Below, in pieces: positions 6,700 through 15,645 of a DNA stretch of 54,280 nt. Numbering within the stretch: the first letter of the stretch is position 1; the number at the start of each line of letters is the position of its first letter. Made by a program: the position numbers and the translations under genes. This DNA comes from Bacteriovorax stolpii (GTDB lineage: Bacteria > Bdellovibrionota > UBA2428): assembly GCA_945881775.1 (NCBI GenBank), contig CAMCVE010000005.1, positions 1 to 54,280 on the forward strand, given 5' to 3'. The notes beneath the pieces are model-generated. The model was not told where the DNA came from. It worked only from the letters and a program-made list of their open reading frames with translations, and ran no database searches.

Positions 6700-8283
6700 C
6701 TAGAATAGCCTGTCGTCCGTCGTCATCTCTTGTTCGCTTTCCACAATCCAGAGAGTGCCGAAGCGCTGATCGCGATCGATGAGTAGGGCCTGGACCTTCC
6801 GATTCGCGCCGACTTGGACTTCGAGAAGCGCACCAGGTCGCGGCCCGAGACCGATGCCTGGGAAGAGCACGCCCATCATCTGACCTGTAGCACCCTGCGA
6901 CTGCGCCCCTTCATCGAGCGTAACAATAGCCGTCTCATTGCGGTATTCTGGACCAATGATGTCCTTGTGAACAGCAAGGGGCGAGAGCTGGAAGCGGCGA
7001 TTGACGATCTCATCGTCCTTCTCGATTTCAGTGAAGGCTTTGACGATTTCAGCTTGCCGATCGCGAACTGAGACAAGCCCCGTCCAGCGCACGCGATAAC
7101 CGCGCACGAAGTTTTCCGTAACGGCGGTCATTTTCACGATCGGGTAGACTCCGTCGCCCAAATTCAACCGAAAGCGATCCCCTTCGACGAGGAACTTACG
7201 ACCGGTGCGCATGAGGGCATCAGGAATTCGTCCGATCACGTCTGGCTTGCGGTCGAGCATGAAGTGCTGGAAGGGCGGATGCGAGCTTGAAATTTGAGTG
7301 CGCAAAGTTTCATCGATTAACTCGAGAAGCGTGCGTTTCTTGTCGAGCTTGGTGAGAGGATGAATACCGACGTTACCCACGTCCGAAGAGTCCGGACGAA
7401 ACGCAAGTTCGGGAGCGGAACCCGGGTTTCCAGGGTTGAAACTCAGGGTCATGCCCTTCTCGATGATGTGCGGGTTCGTGATCCGAGCATTGAGGTGCCA
7501 GATCTTCGGCCAAAGATAGGGATTTCCGAAAAGGCGATCGGACACGGCCCAGAGACTGTCGCCTCGACGGATCTTGTAATCTTTCTGAGCCATCGGTCCG
7601 GCCCATCGCAACCAGTTGGCGTCGCTCATGGGTGGACGCAGTGGAACACGTGAGAATTTATCAGAAGGTGCGAGTCCCTCTCCGGGATCTCCAAGTCCTT
7701 CTTGCCTGGCGCGCTCCTCACCATACTGCGCCTCTGCATTTTGAAGCCGCTCTTCGAGAGCTTTTACGTCGTCGGGCAACTCAGCGCCACTGGACATGAG
7801 GCTCTCTTGTCCGTCTCCGAAGTCCTCGGTGTTGGTGGGTTGTGAAAGCAAAGGGTCTGGTGCTGCGGGCGCCGTGACTGTGAGTTGATCGGGCGCAGGA
7901 GTCACCACATCGTCTGGAACCGGTTCTTCGACGACCGATTTGGCTTGAGCCTTGGGTGGAGCGCTCTCCTCTGGGAGAGCCGATTCGATTGGCGGCGCAG
8001 TCTCCGACTCGGACGCAGTGGCAGCCAACTCTTCGTCGCTAAAGGGAGGAACTTCTTCTATCTCTTCTTCCGGCTTTTTCTTCTTTTTTGGAATCGAAGG
8101 AGCCGCGGCACTTTTCAGATTTTCTTCAGGAGCTTCTTCAGTCGTAGCTTTCTTAGACTCATCGGCGCTCGCATCGAAATCGGGAAAGTCCTCGAAGGGG
8201 AAACTATCACCCGTATTTTTTTCTTGGGCGCTAGCGGTCGATACGATCAACATCGAAGCTAGAAAAATTTTCAGCGATTTCAT
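6700..8283 (-). CDS. Secreted LysM-domain protein
   Basis: 527 residues. A signal peptide (MKSLKIFLASMLIVSTASAQ) leads to a low-complexity, Pro/Glu/Ala-rich stretch of about 200 residues that includes a KKKKK run. A LysM domain follows (about 235-290: YKIRRGDSLWAVSDRLFGNP, then WPKIWHLN, GMTLSF), with a C-terminal half of no recognised family. LysM binds peptidoglycan glycan chains, so the protein is probably periplasmic and tied to the wall. Its start overlaps the stop of the TPR protein gene by 4 nt (ATGA), indicating a co-translated pair. Confidence 0.75.
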   Translation of the reverse strand: MKSLKIFLASMLIVSTASAQEKNTGDSFPFEDFPDFDASADESKKATTEEAPEENLKSAAAPSIPKKKKKPEEEIEEVPPFSDEELAATASESETAPPIESALPEESAPPKAQAKSVVEEPVPDDVVTPAPDQLTVTAPAAPDPLLSQPTNTEDFGDGQESLMSSGAELPDDVKALEERLQNAEAQYGEERARQEGLGDPGEGLAPSDKFSRVPLRPPMSDANWLRWAGPMAQKDYKIRRGDSLWAVSDRLFGNPYLWPKIWHLNARITNPHIIEKGMTLSFNPGNPGSAPELAFRPDSSDVGNVGIHPLTKLDKKRTLLELIDETLRTQISSSHPPFQHFMLDRKPDVIGRIPDALMRTGRKFLVEGDRFRLNLGDGVYPIVKMTAVTENFVRGYRVRWTGLVSVRDRQAEIVKAFTEIEKDDEIVNRRFQLSPLAVHKDIIGPEYRNETAIVTLDEGAQSQGATGQMMGVLFPGIGLGPRPGALLEVQVGANRKVQALLIDRDQRFGTLWIVESEQEMTTDDRLF

Positions 8284-8816
8284 TTTTGATCAAGCTCCAT
8301 TATTTTCAGCGCCGCGCGACCGGCGGCTGGAGATTTGGGATAGGCGCGACGGAGGGCTTCCCACTCGATGCGCGCTTTTTCAGCATGGCCCATTCGCAAA
8401 AGCGAATCACCAATCAGATAATAGGCATCGGCCACGCGATCTCCCCCTCGCTTCCGATAGTCTAAGGTCTTTTTGAGTTCACGAACAGCGTTGTCGAAGT
8501 TTCGACGACGGTACTCGACCTCGCCGATCATGTACTGTGCATCATCAGCACGAGCGCTTTCGGGATAGCGACGGAGAAAATCTGTGAGACTCACAATGGC
8601 CGCATCTTCCTGCCCGGACTTAAAAAGTTCCTCAGCGCGACTAAAATCTCGTTCAACATCGGAGAGAGGCTGAAGCGGAGAAGCTTTCGCGGCGGACTTT
8701 TTGACCGTTTTAGATGTTTTGACAGTTTTGGCTAGAGCCGCGGACGCGAGACCGCACAGAACAATCCCGCTGGCACCTCTCAGAAAAGTCCGTAGATCCA
8801 CCTTTTTATTGTGCAA
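8280..8816 (-). CDS. Secreted TPR-repeat protein (YbgF/CpoB-like)
   Basis: 178 residues: an N-terminal hydrophobic segment (GASGIVLCGLASAALA) looks like a signal peptide, then a Lys/Ala/Thr-rich linker, then three TPR-like units (FSRAEELFKSGQEDAAIVSL, DAQYMIGEVEYRRRNFDNAV, DAYYLIGDSLLRMGHAEKA). The pattern resembles the C-terminal TPR half of YbgF/CpoB, which helps co-ordinate wall synthesis with the Tol system, but no tol genes are nearby. The start at 8816 is a TTG without a clear ribosome site and is uncertain. It overlaps the LysM protein gene by 4 nt. Confidence 0.65.
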   Translation of the reverse strand: MHNKKVDLRTFLRGASGIVLCGLASAALAKTVKTSKTVKKSAAKASPLQPLSDVERDFSRAEELFKSGQEDAAIVSLTDFLRRYPESARADDAQYMIGEVEYRRRNFDNAVRELKKTLDYRKRGGDRVADAYYLIGDSLLRMGHAEKARIEWEALRRAYPKSPAAGRAALKIMELDQK

Positions 8817-8864
8817 GAAAAAAAGGTCGCAGGGAAGCCAGCGAGGTGCTGGAGCCTTGACGCC

Positions 8865-10277
8865 TCAGCCGCGCTGCGCTTCGAGGCGCCACACGCGCGC
8901 ACCGAGGGTGATATCGCGCGACGGAAGTCCGTGCACGGCACGACCCCGTGTCGTGTAAATCCAAAGTGCCTCTGCGAAATCAAGCGTGTGGCAAGATTCG
9001 AGTGTGCGCGATGGATCGTAGAATGTGATCGGAGCGTCCGAACCGAGACTCAAGGGCAGGCCCGCATCAATGATCGAATCCAGTCGATAGGCCTGCGTCT
9101 GTAGGCGTTTCGCGCCCAGCCTCTTCGTGATGAAAGAGTCGTCTGCCACGCGATGATAGGGTTGCACACAGATCGTCCAAAGATCCAAATCCCTAAGTCG
9201 AAGCAATTGATCATCTCCCATGAGCTGAGCATGTTCGATCCGGTGCAAATTAAGACCTGCCTGGCGATTCATGTGGCGCATTTCGTGTGCGAGCGCAGCG
9301 CTCAACTCAATGAGCTGCTCCAGAGCAGCATCCCCTATCGCATGGAAGCTAAGGGCAAAACCCTTTTTTAGAGCCTGTCTCGCCGACGCAATAAGTTCTT
9401 CGGTTTGGTGAAGCCGCAGACCTTTCGCATCGCCTCCGTCCGCATAAGGCTCTCGAAGCCACGCCGTACGCGAACCAAAAGAGCCGTCCAGATAGCGTTT
9501 CCAATGCCGAATTTCAAAATGTCGACTGCCATCGCGATGCAAAAATGGGGTCTCAAGGAACCCACCCTTTTTTTTGTCGTCGATCATGACGCCTTGGTAG
9601 TCCAACTCAACACGTCCCTCGGATCGCAGTTCAAGAATTGCAGGAATCAAAGCCTCATCGAGACTCATGTCTCCGATAGCGGTGATTCCAGCTGCGAGCA
9701 TTTTGCGTTGTGCGCATAAAAAATCTGATTTGAGTGTCTCTCTCTTGGGAGCAGGCAAACGCGATTGCAAGGACTGGATGCCGTTGTCATCGAGAAGTGT
9801 CTGCTTGGGATCGAGACCCAACTCGCCAAGCAAAGCAGGGCTCGCACAGGCCAGATGACCGCACACACGGTAGAGAAGCCATTTGCGATCGCCGGGGAGG
9901 AGGGCCCCCACTTGGTCTCTGAGATCGTCACGGGCGAGTCCGAAGCGCTCTTCGTCAAAACCATAGGAAATCAAAATCTCGTCTCTCGGCGTGAGGTTCA
10001 AAAAAACCTTAAGAGCTTCGAGGTAATTATGGAGACTCGAGAACGACTCCGCCACCACCCGACGTTCGGTCTCGCCGATCCACGTGAGATGCAAATGCGA
10101 ATCAAACAGACCAGCGTGAATCCAGGGTAAACCCTCGTCGCGCGAACTCGCAGGACCGAGATCTGAGAGCGCCTCGATCCGGAATGCCTCGACCACGCGA
10201 GCATCTTTGCCAAGCGTGAAATCCGCCACGCGCACTTCGAATGAATCCCCTCGTGGCAAGAGATAACGCGCTCGCAT
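8865..10277 (-). CDS. Amidohydrolase family protein (YtcJ-like)
   Basis: About 470 residues. Motifs fit the Amidohydro_3 branch: HAGLFDSHLHLTW (metal HxH), SFHAIGDAALEQ, HRIEHAQLM and LGSDAPI (metal Asp), with the strand RYLDGSFGSRTAWL typical of YtcJ-type proteins. These are metal-dependent hydrolases of unknown substrate, predicted to be cytoplasmic here as there is no signal peptide. The ATG at 10277 is preferred over an upstream GTG at 10304 because GGGGA sits about 5 nt before it. The stop is 48 nt before the TPR gene start. Divergent from pfkA. Confidence 0.75.
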   Translation of the reverse strand: MRARYLLPRGDSFEVRVADFTLGKDARVVEAFRIEALSDLGPASSRDEGLPWIHAGLFDSHLHLTWIGETERRVVAESFSSLHNYLEALKVFLNLTPRDEILISYGFDEERFGLARDDLRDQVGALLPGDRKWLLYRVCGHLACASPALLGELGLDPKQTLLDDNGIQSLQSRLPAPKRETLKSDFLCAQRKMLAAGITAIGDMSLDEALIPAILELRSEGRVELDYQGVMIDDKKKGGFLETPFLHRDGSRHFEIRHWKRYLDGSFGSRTAWLREPYADGGDAKGLRLHQTEELIASARQALKKGFALSFHAIGDAALEQLIELSAALAHEMRHMNRQAGLNLHRIEHAQLMGDDQLLRLRDLDLWTICVQPYHRVADDSFITKRLGAKRLQTQAYRLDSIIDAGLPLSLGSDAPITFYDPSRTLESCHTLDFAEALWIYTTRGRAVHGLPSRDITLGARVWRLEAQRG

Positions 10278-10379
10278 TGTGGTCCCCAACCTAGAATCTT
10301 CCACACATATTTACGAGGCAAAGTTTTTGAAAATTCATCCCATCTCAGTACGTAACTTCAGTTTTCACACCCGAGCGGG

Positions 10380-10409
10380 TTGCCTTGACCCACGAATTGT
10401 ATCTATATT
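10380..10409 (+). promoter_or_regulatory. Predicted pfkA promoter
   Basis: TTGCCT (10380-10385) and TATATT (10404-10409) are separated by 18 nt. Initiation about 7 nt after the -10 box would give a 5' UTR of only about 3 nt before the pfkA ATG at 10419; no Shine-Dalgarno is present. This fits a near-leaderless mRNA. Confidence 0.5.
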
Positions 10410-10418
10410 CGCTCGAAT

Positions 10419-11456
10419 ATGACGAAACTTATCGGAGTGCTCACAGGCGGCGGAGACTGCCCGGGACTCAACGCGGTTATTCGCGCTGTCGCTAAGCGTA
10501 GCCTCTTCCATGGCTATAAAGTCGTGGGATTTCTTGATGGTTGGCAAGGTCTCATTGAGAAACGCTACATGGACCTCGATCACACCACCGTAAGCGGCAT
10601 CGTTCACATCGGAGGCACCCTGCTTGGCACCTCGCGCACCAATGTTCTCAAAAACGAAGAAACGATCAAACGCACTTTCGACTCTTTCGCGGAACTTGGT
10701 TTGCATGGTCTCGTGGCTGTTGGCGGCGAAGGCACCCTAACCGTGTCCCATAAACTCGCTGAGCGCGGCATGCGACTTGTCGGCGCCCCCAAGACCATCG
10801 ACAACGATATCAACGTCACTGATTTCACCGTAGGTTTTAATACCGCCGTTGAAGTCGCAACCGAGGCCATTGACCGCTTGCGCACAACGGCCGAAAGCCA
10901 TCGCCGCGTGATGGTCGTTGAAGTGATGGGTCGCCACGCGGGCTGGATCGCCGCCTATTCAGGACTTGCTGGCGGAGCCGATGCGATCCTCGTCCCCGAA
11001 TACGACATGAGCGTCGAAGAGCTTCAGGACATCATCAAACAGCGCCATGCCCGAGGCAAGCAGTACTCGATCGTCGTGGTCGCAGAAGGCGCCAAGCTTG
11101 TTTACGAAGGCAAGGACCACTTCATCGCGAAGGACCGCAAAGACGCCTTTGGTCGCCCACAGCTCGGTGGCATCGGCCAAGCGCTTTCGAACCTCCTTGA
11201 AGACAATCTCGGTATCGAATGCCGTGTGACTGTCCTCGGTCATACACAGCGCGGTGGAACACCCACAGCCTGGGACCGCGTGATCGGCACGCGCCTTGGA
11301 AGCGCAGCTGCCGACCTCGCTCACTCGGGCAAATGGGGTCAAATGGCAGCCTTCAAAGGCAATCACGTTGAAGGAGTGCCGCTGGCTTCTGCTGTGGGCA
11401 ACCTCAAGACAGTCGATAGAGCTTTCTGGGAACTTACGAGAAGCTTTTTCGGTTGA
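10419..11456 (+). CDS. pfkA: 6-phosphofructokinase
   Basis: 345 residues. It phosphorylates fructose 6-phosphate in glycolysis. Diagnostic segments: GGDCPGLNA (11-19), GGEGT (102-106), PKTIDND (124-130), the MGRHAGWIA motif and GHTQRGG. In this superfamily Gly at the E. coli 104 position goes with ATP use and Asp with PPi; here it is Gly. At the 124 position Lys is found in PPi enzymes and in the actinobacterial-type group III ATP enzymes; here it is Lys. So ATP use is more likely, but PPi cannot be excluded. The gene stands alone with its own promoter and 30 nt before the next gene. Confidence 0.92.
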   Translation: MTKLIGVLTGGGDCPGLNAVIRAVAKRSLFHGYKVVGFLDGWQGLIEKRYMDLDHTTVSGIVHIGGTLLGTSRTNVLKNEETIKRTFDSFAELGLHGLVAVGGEGTLTVSHKLAERGMRLVGAPKTIDNDINVTDFTVGFNTAVEVATEAIDRLRTTAESHRRVMVVEVMGRHAGWIAAYSGLAGGADAILVPEYDMSVEELQDIIKQRHARGKQYSIVVVAEGAKLVYEGKDHFIAKDRKDAFGRPQLGGIGQALSNLLEDNLGIECRVTVLGHTQRGGTPTAWDRVIGTRLGSAAADLAHSGKWGQMAAFKGNHVEGVPLASAVGNLKTVDRAFWELTRSFFG

Positions 11457-11486
11457 CTCATGGCGTTATAGCGTCGATAGTGCCCC

Positions 11487-12665
11487 ATGCCTTCAGGGAC
11501 CCGACTCTCTAGCCGCGCCCTTTTGACCGTCCTCTATCTTTCTGTTTTTCTTAGTTTAATTCCACAGAGCTCAGTGGCCGAGACCCGGACCTGCACGGCT
11601 CCGCTGCGCGAACTCGTCGAGGCTGCAACGGGCAGGGTCCAAGTTCGCAAGCGTTCGCTCGAAGAGCTCACCCAACTGCGCTTTGGGACCTACAACACCC
11701 TCAACCTCACGCAAAGCGCCGACGGCGCTGCGCTGAAATCCGAAGAAAAGAGACTCGGCGTGGCTGCCGCGATTCTCGACAACGACCTCGACGTAGCCGT
11801 GCTCCAGGAGGTCGAAGACCTTCAAAAATGCAAAGACTACGCTCGCGACTATCTCAAAGATCGCTACGAGGTACTGCTCTCCACAGGCAACGATAAGCGC
11901 GGCATCCAAGTGGCTTACCTCGTAAAGAAAGATCTGCCCTTCAAGATCAAACTCGACTCCAACGCCAATGCGCGTGCCGTCTATCCCGTCACAGGCCAAG
12001 AAATTCCAATTTTCTCGCGCGACCTGCCGGCTCTTCGGATCTGGGCCGATTCCCAAAATGCAGAAGCTGAAGACCCTCTTGTCGTTTTCTATGGGACGCA
12101 CTTCAAATCCAAACGCTCTAAAGATGGCGACTCCGAAAGTCGCATTCTTCGCCGCACCCAAGTGGAGGCGGCTGCTTCAATTATCCGTAAAGACCGCGAC
12201 GCTCATCCTTCGACGTTTATGATGATCGCAGGAGATTTCAACGGGGACGTCCACAAGGACGCCGAATTCCAGCCTATCAAAGAAATCCTCGCCGACGCCT
12301 TCGACCTTCAACCCAAAAAGCTGAACGAGATCGAACGCATCACGCACACGTTCCACCCGCGCGACGGGGCGACCCAGTTTTCGCAGATCGACGCCTTCTT
12401 TGTTTCCGAAGATAAAGCCCGCTACATCGAAGAAGCTTTTGTTCATCGCTACAAAGATGCGAATGGCAAGATCAAGCCCGTTCCCCAAACCTGGGACGAG
12501 CGCGAGCTCAATCCCTCTGATCACTTTCCCGTAATTTTTAAAATGAACTTCCGGAAGCTTCTCGAAGAACGTAGCGTTCTTCGTCGAGACGCCGCTTTTC
12601 TCCCATTACGATTACTTCCGGCTCCAGCGAGATCGAGAATTCTTCCTTTACCCGTTGCTGCGTAA
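11487..12665 (+). CDS. Secreted endonuclease/exonuclease/phosphatase family protein
   Basis: 392 residues with a signal peptide (ALLTVLYLSVFLSLIPQSSVAE). The EEP fold is marked by FGTYNTLNL, VLQEVE, YGTHFKSKR, AGDFNGDVH, SQIDAFFVS and the catalytic SDHFPVIF near residue 350. Members cleave phosphodiester or phosphate ester bonds of nucleic acids, lipids or inositol phosphates. Secretion suggests an extracellular or periplasmic nuclease or phosphatase, of possible use to a predator (inference). The last about 40 residues lie past the catalytic domain and are antisense to the 3' end of murB (12538-12665). No ribosome site is evident before the ATG. Confidence 0.8.
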   Translation: MPSGTRLSSRALLTVLYLSVFLSLIPQSSVAETRTCTAPLRELVEAATGRVQVRKRSLEELTQLRFGTYNTLNLTQSADGAALKSEEKRLGVAAAILDNDLDVAVLQEVEDLQKCKDYARDYLKDRYEVLLSTGNDKRGIQVAYLVKKDLPFKIKLDSNANARAVYPVTGQEIPIFSRDLPALRIWADSQNAEAEDPLVVFYGTHFKSKRSKDGDSESRILRRTQVEAAASIIRKDRDAHPSTFMMIAGDFNGDVHKDAEFQPIKEILADAFDLQPKKLNEIERITHTFHPRDGATQFSQIDAFFVSEDKARYIEEAFVHRYKDANGKIKPVPQTWDERELNPSDHFPVIFKMNFRKLLEERSVLRRDAAFLPLRLLPAPARSRILPLPVAA

Positions 12666-13533
12666 ACTCAATAAGCTCTTCGATATCGGCCGCCGTAGCG
12701 TTCCCGCGATTAAGCAAGAAATTGGCGTGCTTAGTGCTGAGCTGAGCTCCACCACGGCGGGTGCCTTTGAGGGCAGCCGATTCAATCAATCGTCCAGCGC
12801 CACGTGAGGAATTCTCGGGGTTTTTAAAAACACTCCCGCAGCTCGGCCTCTCGAGCGCCTGCCTCGAGCCGCGGTAAGAAAGAATTCTGTCTACAATCGC
12901 ACGAGAGGATTCACCCCCATCGGATGAAATATTTAAACGTAAGTCAGCACTCAGAACGACCGATCCGCTGCTGAGAGACCCCTCACCGTGGCCACGATAT
13001 TTGAAGCCCATCTCGCTCGAAGTTTTCTCGACAGGGCCCACATCGGGAACCCAAATACGCACGCTCTCGATCACGCTGGCATAAGATCCCCACCGCGTGC
13101 CAGCATTCATGTAGACAGCTCCGCCCAAAGTTCCCGGAATGCCAGCTGAGAATTCGAGCCCAGCACAAGAGTTATCAAGAGCCCATTCCAAAAGTTCGGC
13201 CTTAGAAAAGGCGCTCGGCACTCGCACAACGAGCGAATCTGGGTTTCGTTCGCGCACTTCGAGGTGCCACGAACGCGTGAGCGGACCGAGGTACACAACA
13301 AGCCCGCGCATTCCCCCATCGCGTATGAGGAGATTGGTGCCGCTACCGAGCATAAATACTGGAAGCCTATTTGCGCGCGCCCAATCGAGTCCCTCGATAA
13401 GATCACCTTCGTTGTGGGGAGCGAAAAACAAGTCCGCCAGTCCACCCACGGCATAAGCTGCATAGGGACCCAGCGCCCTGTCAGTACTCAGAGCCGCAAG
13501 AACTCGCGAACTGGGATGAGGAACTTTTGTCAC
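12538..13533 (-). CDS. murB: UDP-N-acetylenolpyruvoylglucosamine reductase
   Basis: 331 residues. MurB reduces the enolpyruvyl group to give UDP-MurNAc, using FAD and NADPH in the cytoplasm. Visible marks: TDRALGPYAAYAVGGLAD (N-terminal FAD region), PVFMLGSGTNLLI, AGIPGTLGGAVYMNAG, YRGSRQ, PSCGSVFKNP, KHANFLLNRGNATAADI and SLEPEVIVMGE near the C-terminus. About 19 extra residues follow the usual end. The start is a GTG at 13533 overlapping the murC stop, so translation is coupled. Its 3' end overlaps the convergent EEP gene by 128 nt. Confidence 0.93.
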   Translation of the reverse strand: MTKVPHPSSRVLAALSTDRALGPYAAYAVGGLADLFFAPHNEGDLIEGLDWARANRLPVFMLGSGTNLLIRDGGMRGLVVYLGPLTRSWHLEVRERNPDSLVVRVPSAFSKAELLEWALDNSCAGLEFSAGIPGTLGGAVYMNAGTRWGSYASVIESVRIWVPDVGPVEKTSSEMGFKYRGHGEGSLSSGSVVLSADLRLNISSDGGESSRAIVDRILSYRGSRQALERPSCGSVFKNPENSSRGAGRLIESAALKGTRRGGAQLSTKHANFLLNRGNATAADIEELIEFTQQRVKEEFSISLEPEVIVMGEKRRLDEERYVLREASGSSF

Positions 13534-14984
13534 GGCGCGAGGCCGCCCCGAGCCACAAGGAGCAACGGAATCACTTTGGAAACATCGCCCGCGCCAAGAA
13601 CGAGCAGGGGTCGCTCCTTTATAACAGCACCCTTAGAAGATTCTGCACGCACCCACTCGGCCACACCCGCACACAGCGACTCGAAGTCTGGAGCGAAGTC
13701 AGCAGCCACATGTTTCACATTTCGCGCGAAGTAAACGCCGTCGTAATCGGCTGTCCAAACTTCGCGCGGTTCGGAGGCTGCATAGATTGGAAGTGTCCAA
13801 ACTTTCTCGGCGAGTTCAAAACAGGTGCCGAATTCTTTCCAAAGTTCTCGGGTGCGAGTGAATCGGTGAGGTTGAAATATCACGAGAGGAGCTTCAGCAT
13901 AGGCCGCTCGGCAGGCAGCGAGTGTTGCCCGAATTTCCGTGGGATGGTGAGCGTAGTCCTCGATCAACGGGCCCGCGCTCCACGACCCCCGCAAATCAAA
14001 GCGACGGCGGACTCCTTTGAACTTCGCGAGAGCCGAGAGGATCGTCGCATCTTTGGTTTCGAGTTCACGGGCCACAATGGCGGCAGCCGTGGCGTTCAAT
14101 ACGTTGTGAGCTCCTGGTACTGAGAGTCGCACTTCAAGCCACAAAGTGTACTGGCCTTCTTCGTTCTCTGCTCGGCTTCCTGAATAGCGATGAATACGGA
14201 ATCTAGGGTGAGCGGTGTTTTCGAGGAGCTCGACCCAAAAATCTGGTTTGTGAGACTGCTCGAATCCGTAGGTGTAGGTAGGTTTGTTAACTCCCGCAAG
14301 AATCTTGCGCATGTTCTCGCAGTCCGAGCAAACAACAGCGCGTCCGTAAAAAGGCAAACGATCGAGGAATTCCTCAAAGGCCTCGAGCGTCTTCTCGAAG
14401 GTGCCGTAGTGGTTGAGGTGCTCGCGGTCGATGTTCGTCACAACCGCAAGCTCGGGCGTGAGGCGAAGAAAACTGCCGTCGCTTTCGTCGGCCTCCGCAA
14501 CGAGCCACTGCCCCTCGCCCCAGGTGGCGTTTGCGCCGATGGCATCGAAACGTCCGCCGATCACGACGGCTGGGTCGAGACCGGCTTCTTTGAGAATCAG
14601 GGAAACGAGTCCGGTTGTGGTGGTCTTGCCATGGCTGCCAGCGATCGCAATTCCCCGTCGAAGGCGCATCAGCTCTGCGAGCATTTCCGCGCGACGAATG
14701 ATCGGGATTTTTTCTCGACGTGCGAAGCGAAGTTCAGGGTTTTCGTGCGACACCGCAGTCGAATACACCACGACATCGGGCCTCGATTTTACGACAATTT
14801 CTTCGCCGTGCCCCACCTGAATTTGTGCGCCCAGCTTGCGTAAGCTCTCGACAGTGTCCGAAGACGACTGATCACTCCCGCTCACAAAATGACCTGAACG
14901 ACACAGAATCTCCGCTAAGCCGGACATGCCGACTCCGCCAATTCCAACAAAATGAACCCGACGTGTGCGCGCAACGAGAGACAT
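13530..14984 (-). CDS. murC: UDP-N-acetylmuramate--L-alanine ligase
   Basis: About 484 residues. MurC adds L-Ala to UDP-MurNAc with ATP. Seen: VHFVGIGGVGMSGLAE (UDP-binding), AGSHGKTTTT (P-loop), EADESDGSF, NIDREHLNHYGTF, GAHNVLNATAA, GVRRRFDLRG, EDYAHHPTEI and FQPHRFTRT, all typical. ATG at 14984 is chosen because the HFVGIGG strand should start within about 10 residues; the frame stays open to 15020. It starts 10 nt after the cysE stop without a clear Shine-Dalgarno, and overlaps murB by 4 nt. Confidence 0.95.
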   Translation of the reverse strand: MSLVARTRRVHFVGIGGVGMSGLAEILCRSGHFVSGSDQSSSDTVESLRKLGAQIQVGHGEEIVVKSRPDVVVYSTAVSHENPELRFARREKIPIIRRAEMLAELMRLRRGIAIAGSHGKTTTTGLVSLILKEAGLDPAVVIGGRFDAIGANATWGEGQWLVAEADESDGSFLRLTPELAVVTNIDREHLNHYGTFEKTLEAFEEFLDRLPFYGRAVVCSDCENMRKILAGVNKPTYTYGFEQSHKPDFWVELLENTAHPRFRIHRYSGSRAENEEGQYTLWLEVRLSVPGAHNVLNATAAAIVARELETKDATILSALAKFKGVRRRFDLRGSWSAGPLIEDYAHHPTEIRATLAACRAAYAEAPLVIFQPHRFTRTRELWKEFGTCFELAEKVWTLPIYAASEPREVWTADYDGVYFARNVKHVAADFAPDFESLCAGVAEWVRAESSKGAVIKERPLLVLGAGDVSKVIPLLLVARGGLAP

Positions 14985-14994
14985 GATTTTTGAT

Positions 14995-15645
14995 CTAGGC
15001 CTTGTCCGAAGGCGGGGCAAGCCCTAAGCGGGCCTCGAGCACCGCGAGGCGGGCCTCAAGCTCAAAGCAACGTTGATTGACGGGATCTGGTAGTCGGCCA
15101 TGTTCGAGCTCTTCTCCTTCGCGCACGCCCCCACCACTTTGAACCAATCGAGCGGGCACTCCCACCACGGTCGAGGCTGGAGGCACACTCTTGACGACGA
15201 CACTATTGGCTCCCACGCGCGATCCCTCAGCGACAACGATGTTTCCAAGGATCTTGGCACCCGAACCCAAAACGCAGTTGCTCTCGATGGTCGGATGGCG
15301 CTTCGTGCGCTCGAGAGAAGTCCCTCCAAGAGTTACGCCTTGGTAGATCAGCACGTCGTTATGCACCTCGGCTGTCTCACCAATCACAATTCCTGCACCG
15401 TGATCCATAATCACGCGCCGGCCAATTTGAGCTCCCGGGTGAATATCAATGCCCGTAAGAAAGCGCCCGATCTCCGTCACCAAACGTGGCAAAAAAGGCA
15501 CTCCTGCCAGATAGAGCCGATGAGCACACGCATGTAAGAACTGAGCCTTCACGCCGGGGTATAGAAAAAGAATCTCCGCAGAAGATTTGGTGGCCGGATC
15601 GTACTTACGGTAAGCGGCAACGAGTTCAAAAAGTTTAAACGCCAT
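14995..15645 (-). CDS. cysE: Serine O-acetyltransferase
   Basis: 216 residues. CysE transfers acetyl from acetyl-CoA to L-serine, the first step of cysteine synthesis. Features: N-terminal helical part with AHRLYLAG, then left-handed beta-helix hexapeptides with GIDIHPGAQIG, MDHGAGIVIGETAEV (catalytic Asp-His), YQGVTLGGTS, KRHPTIE, GSGAKILGN and PPASTVVGVPARLV. It is of the short form, with a helical C-terminal tail (LEARLAVLEARLG). It sits between murG (11-nt overlap) and murC (10-nt gap), inside a peptidoglycan operon, which is unusual. GGAG 6 nt before the ATG is a good ribosome site. Confidence 0.9.
   Translation of the reverse strand: MAFKLFELVAAYRKYDPATKSSAEILFLYPGVKAQFLHACAHRLYLAGVPFLPRLVTEIGRFLTGIDIHPGAQIGRRVIMDHGAGIVIGETAEVHNDVLIYQGVTLGGTSLERTKRHPTIESNCVLGSGAKILGNIVVAEGSRVGANSVVVKSVPPASTVVGVPARLVQSGGGVREGEELEHGRLPDPVNQRCFELEARLAVLEARLGLAPPSDKA

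Noticed and set aside
8817-8864. Possible third, shortened copy of the palindromic element (GGCGTCAA and GCTCCAGCAC on the minus strand)
   Set aside because: The inner hairpin is missing and part of the match lies in the amidohydrolase coding end; too weak to call.
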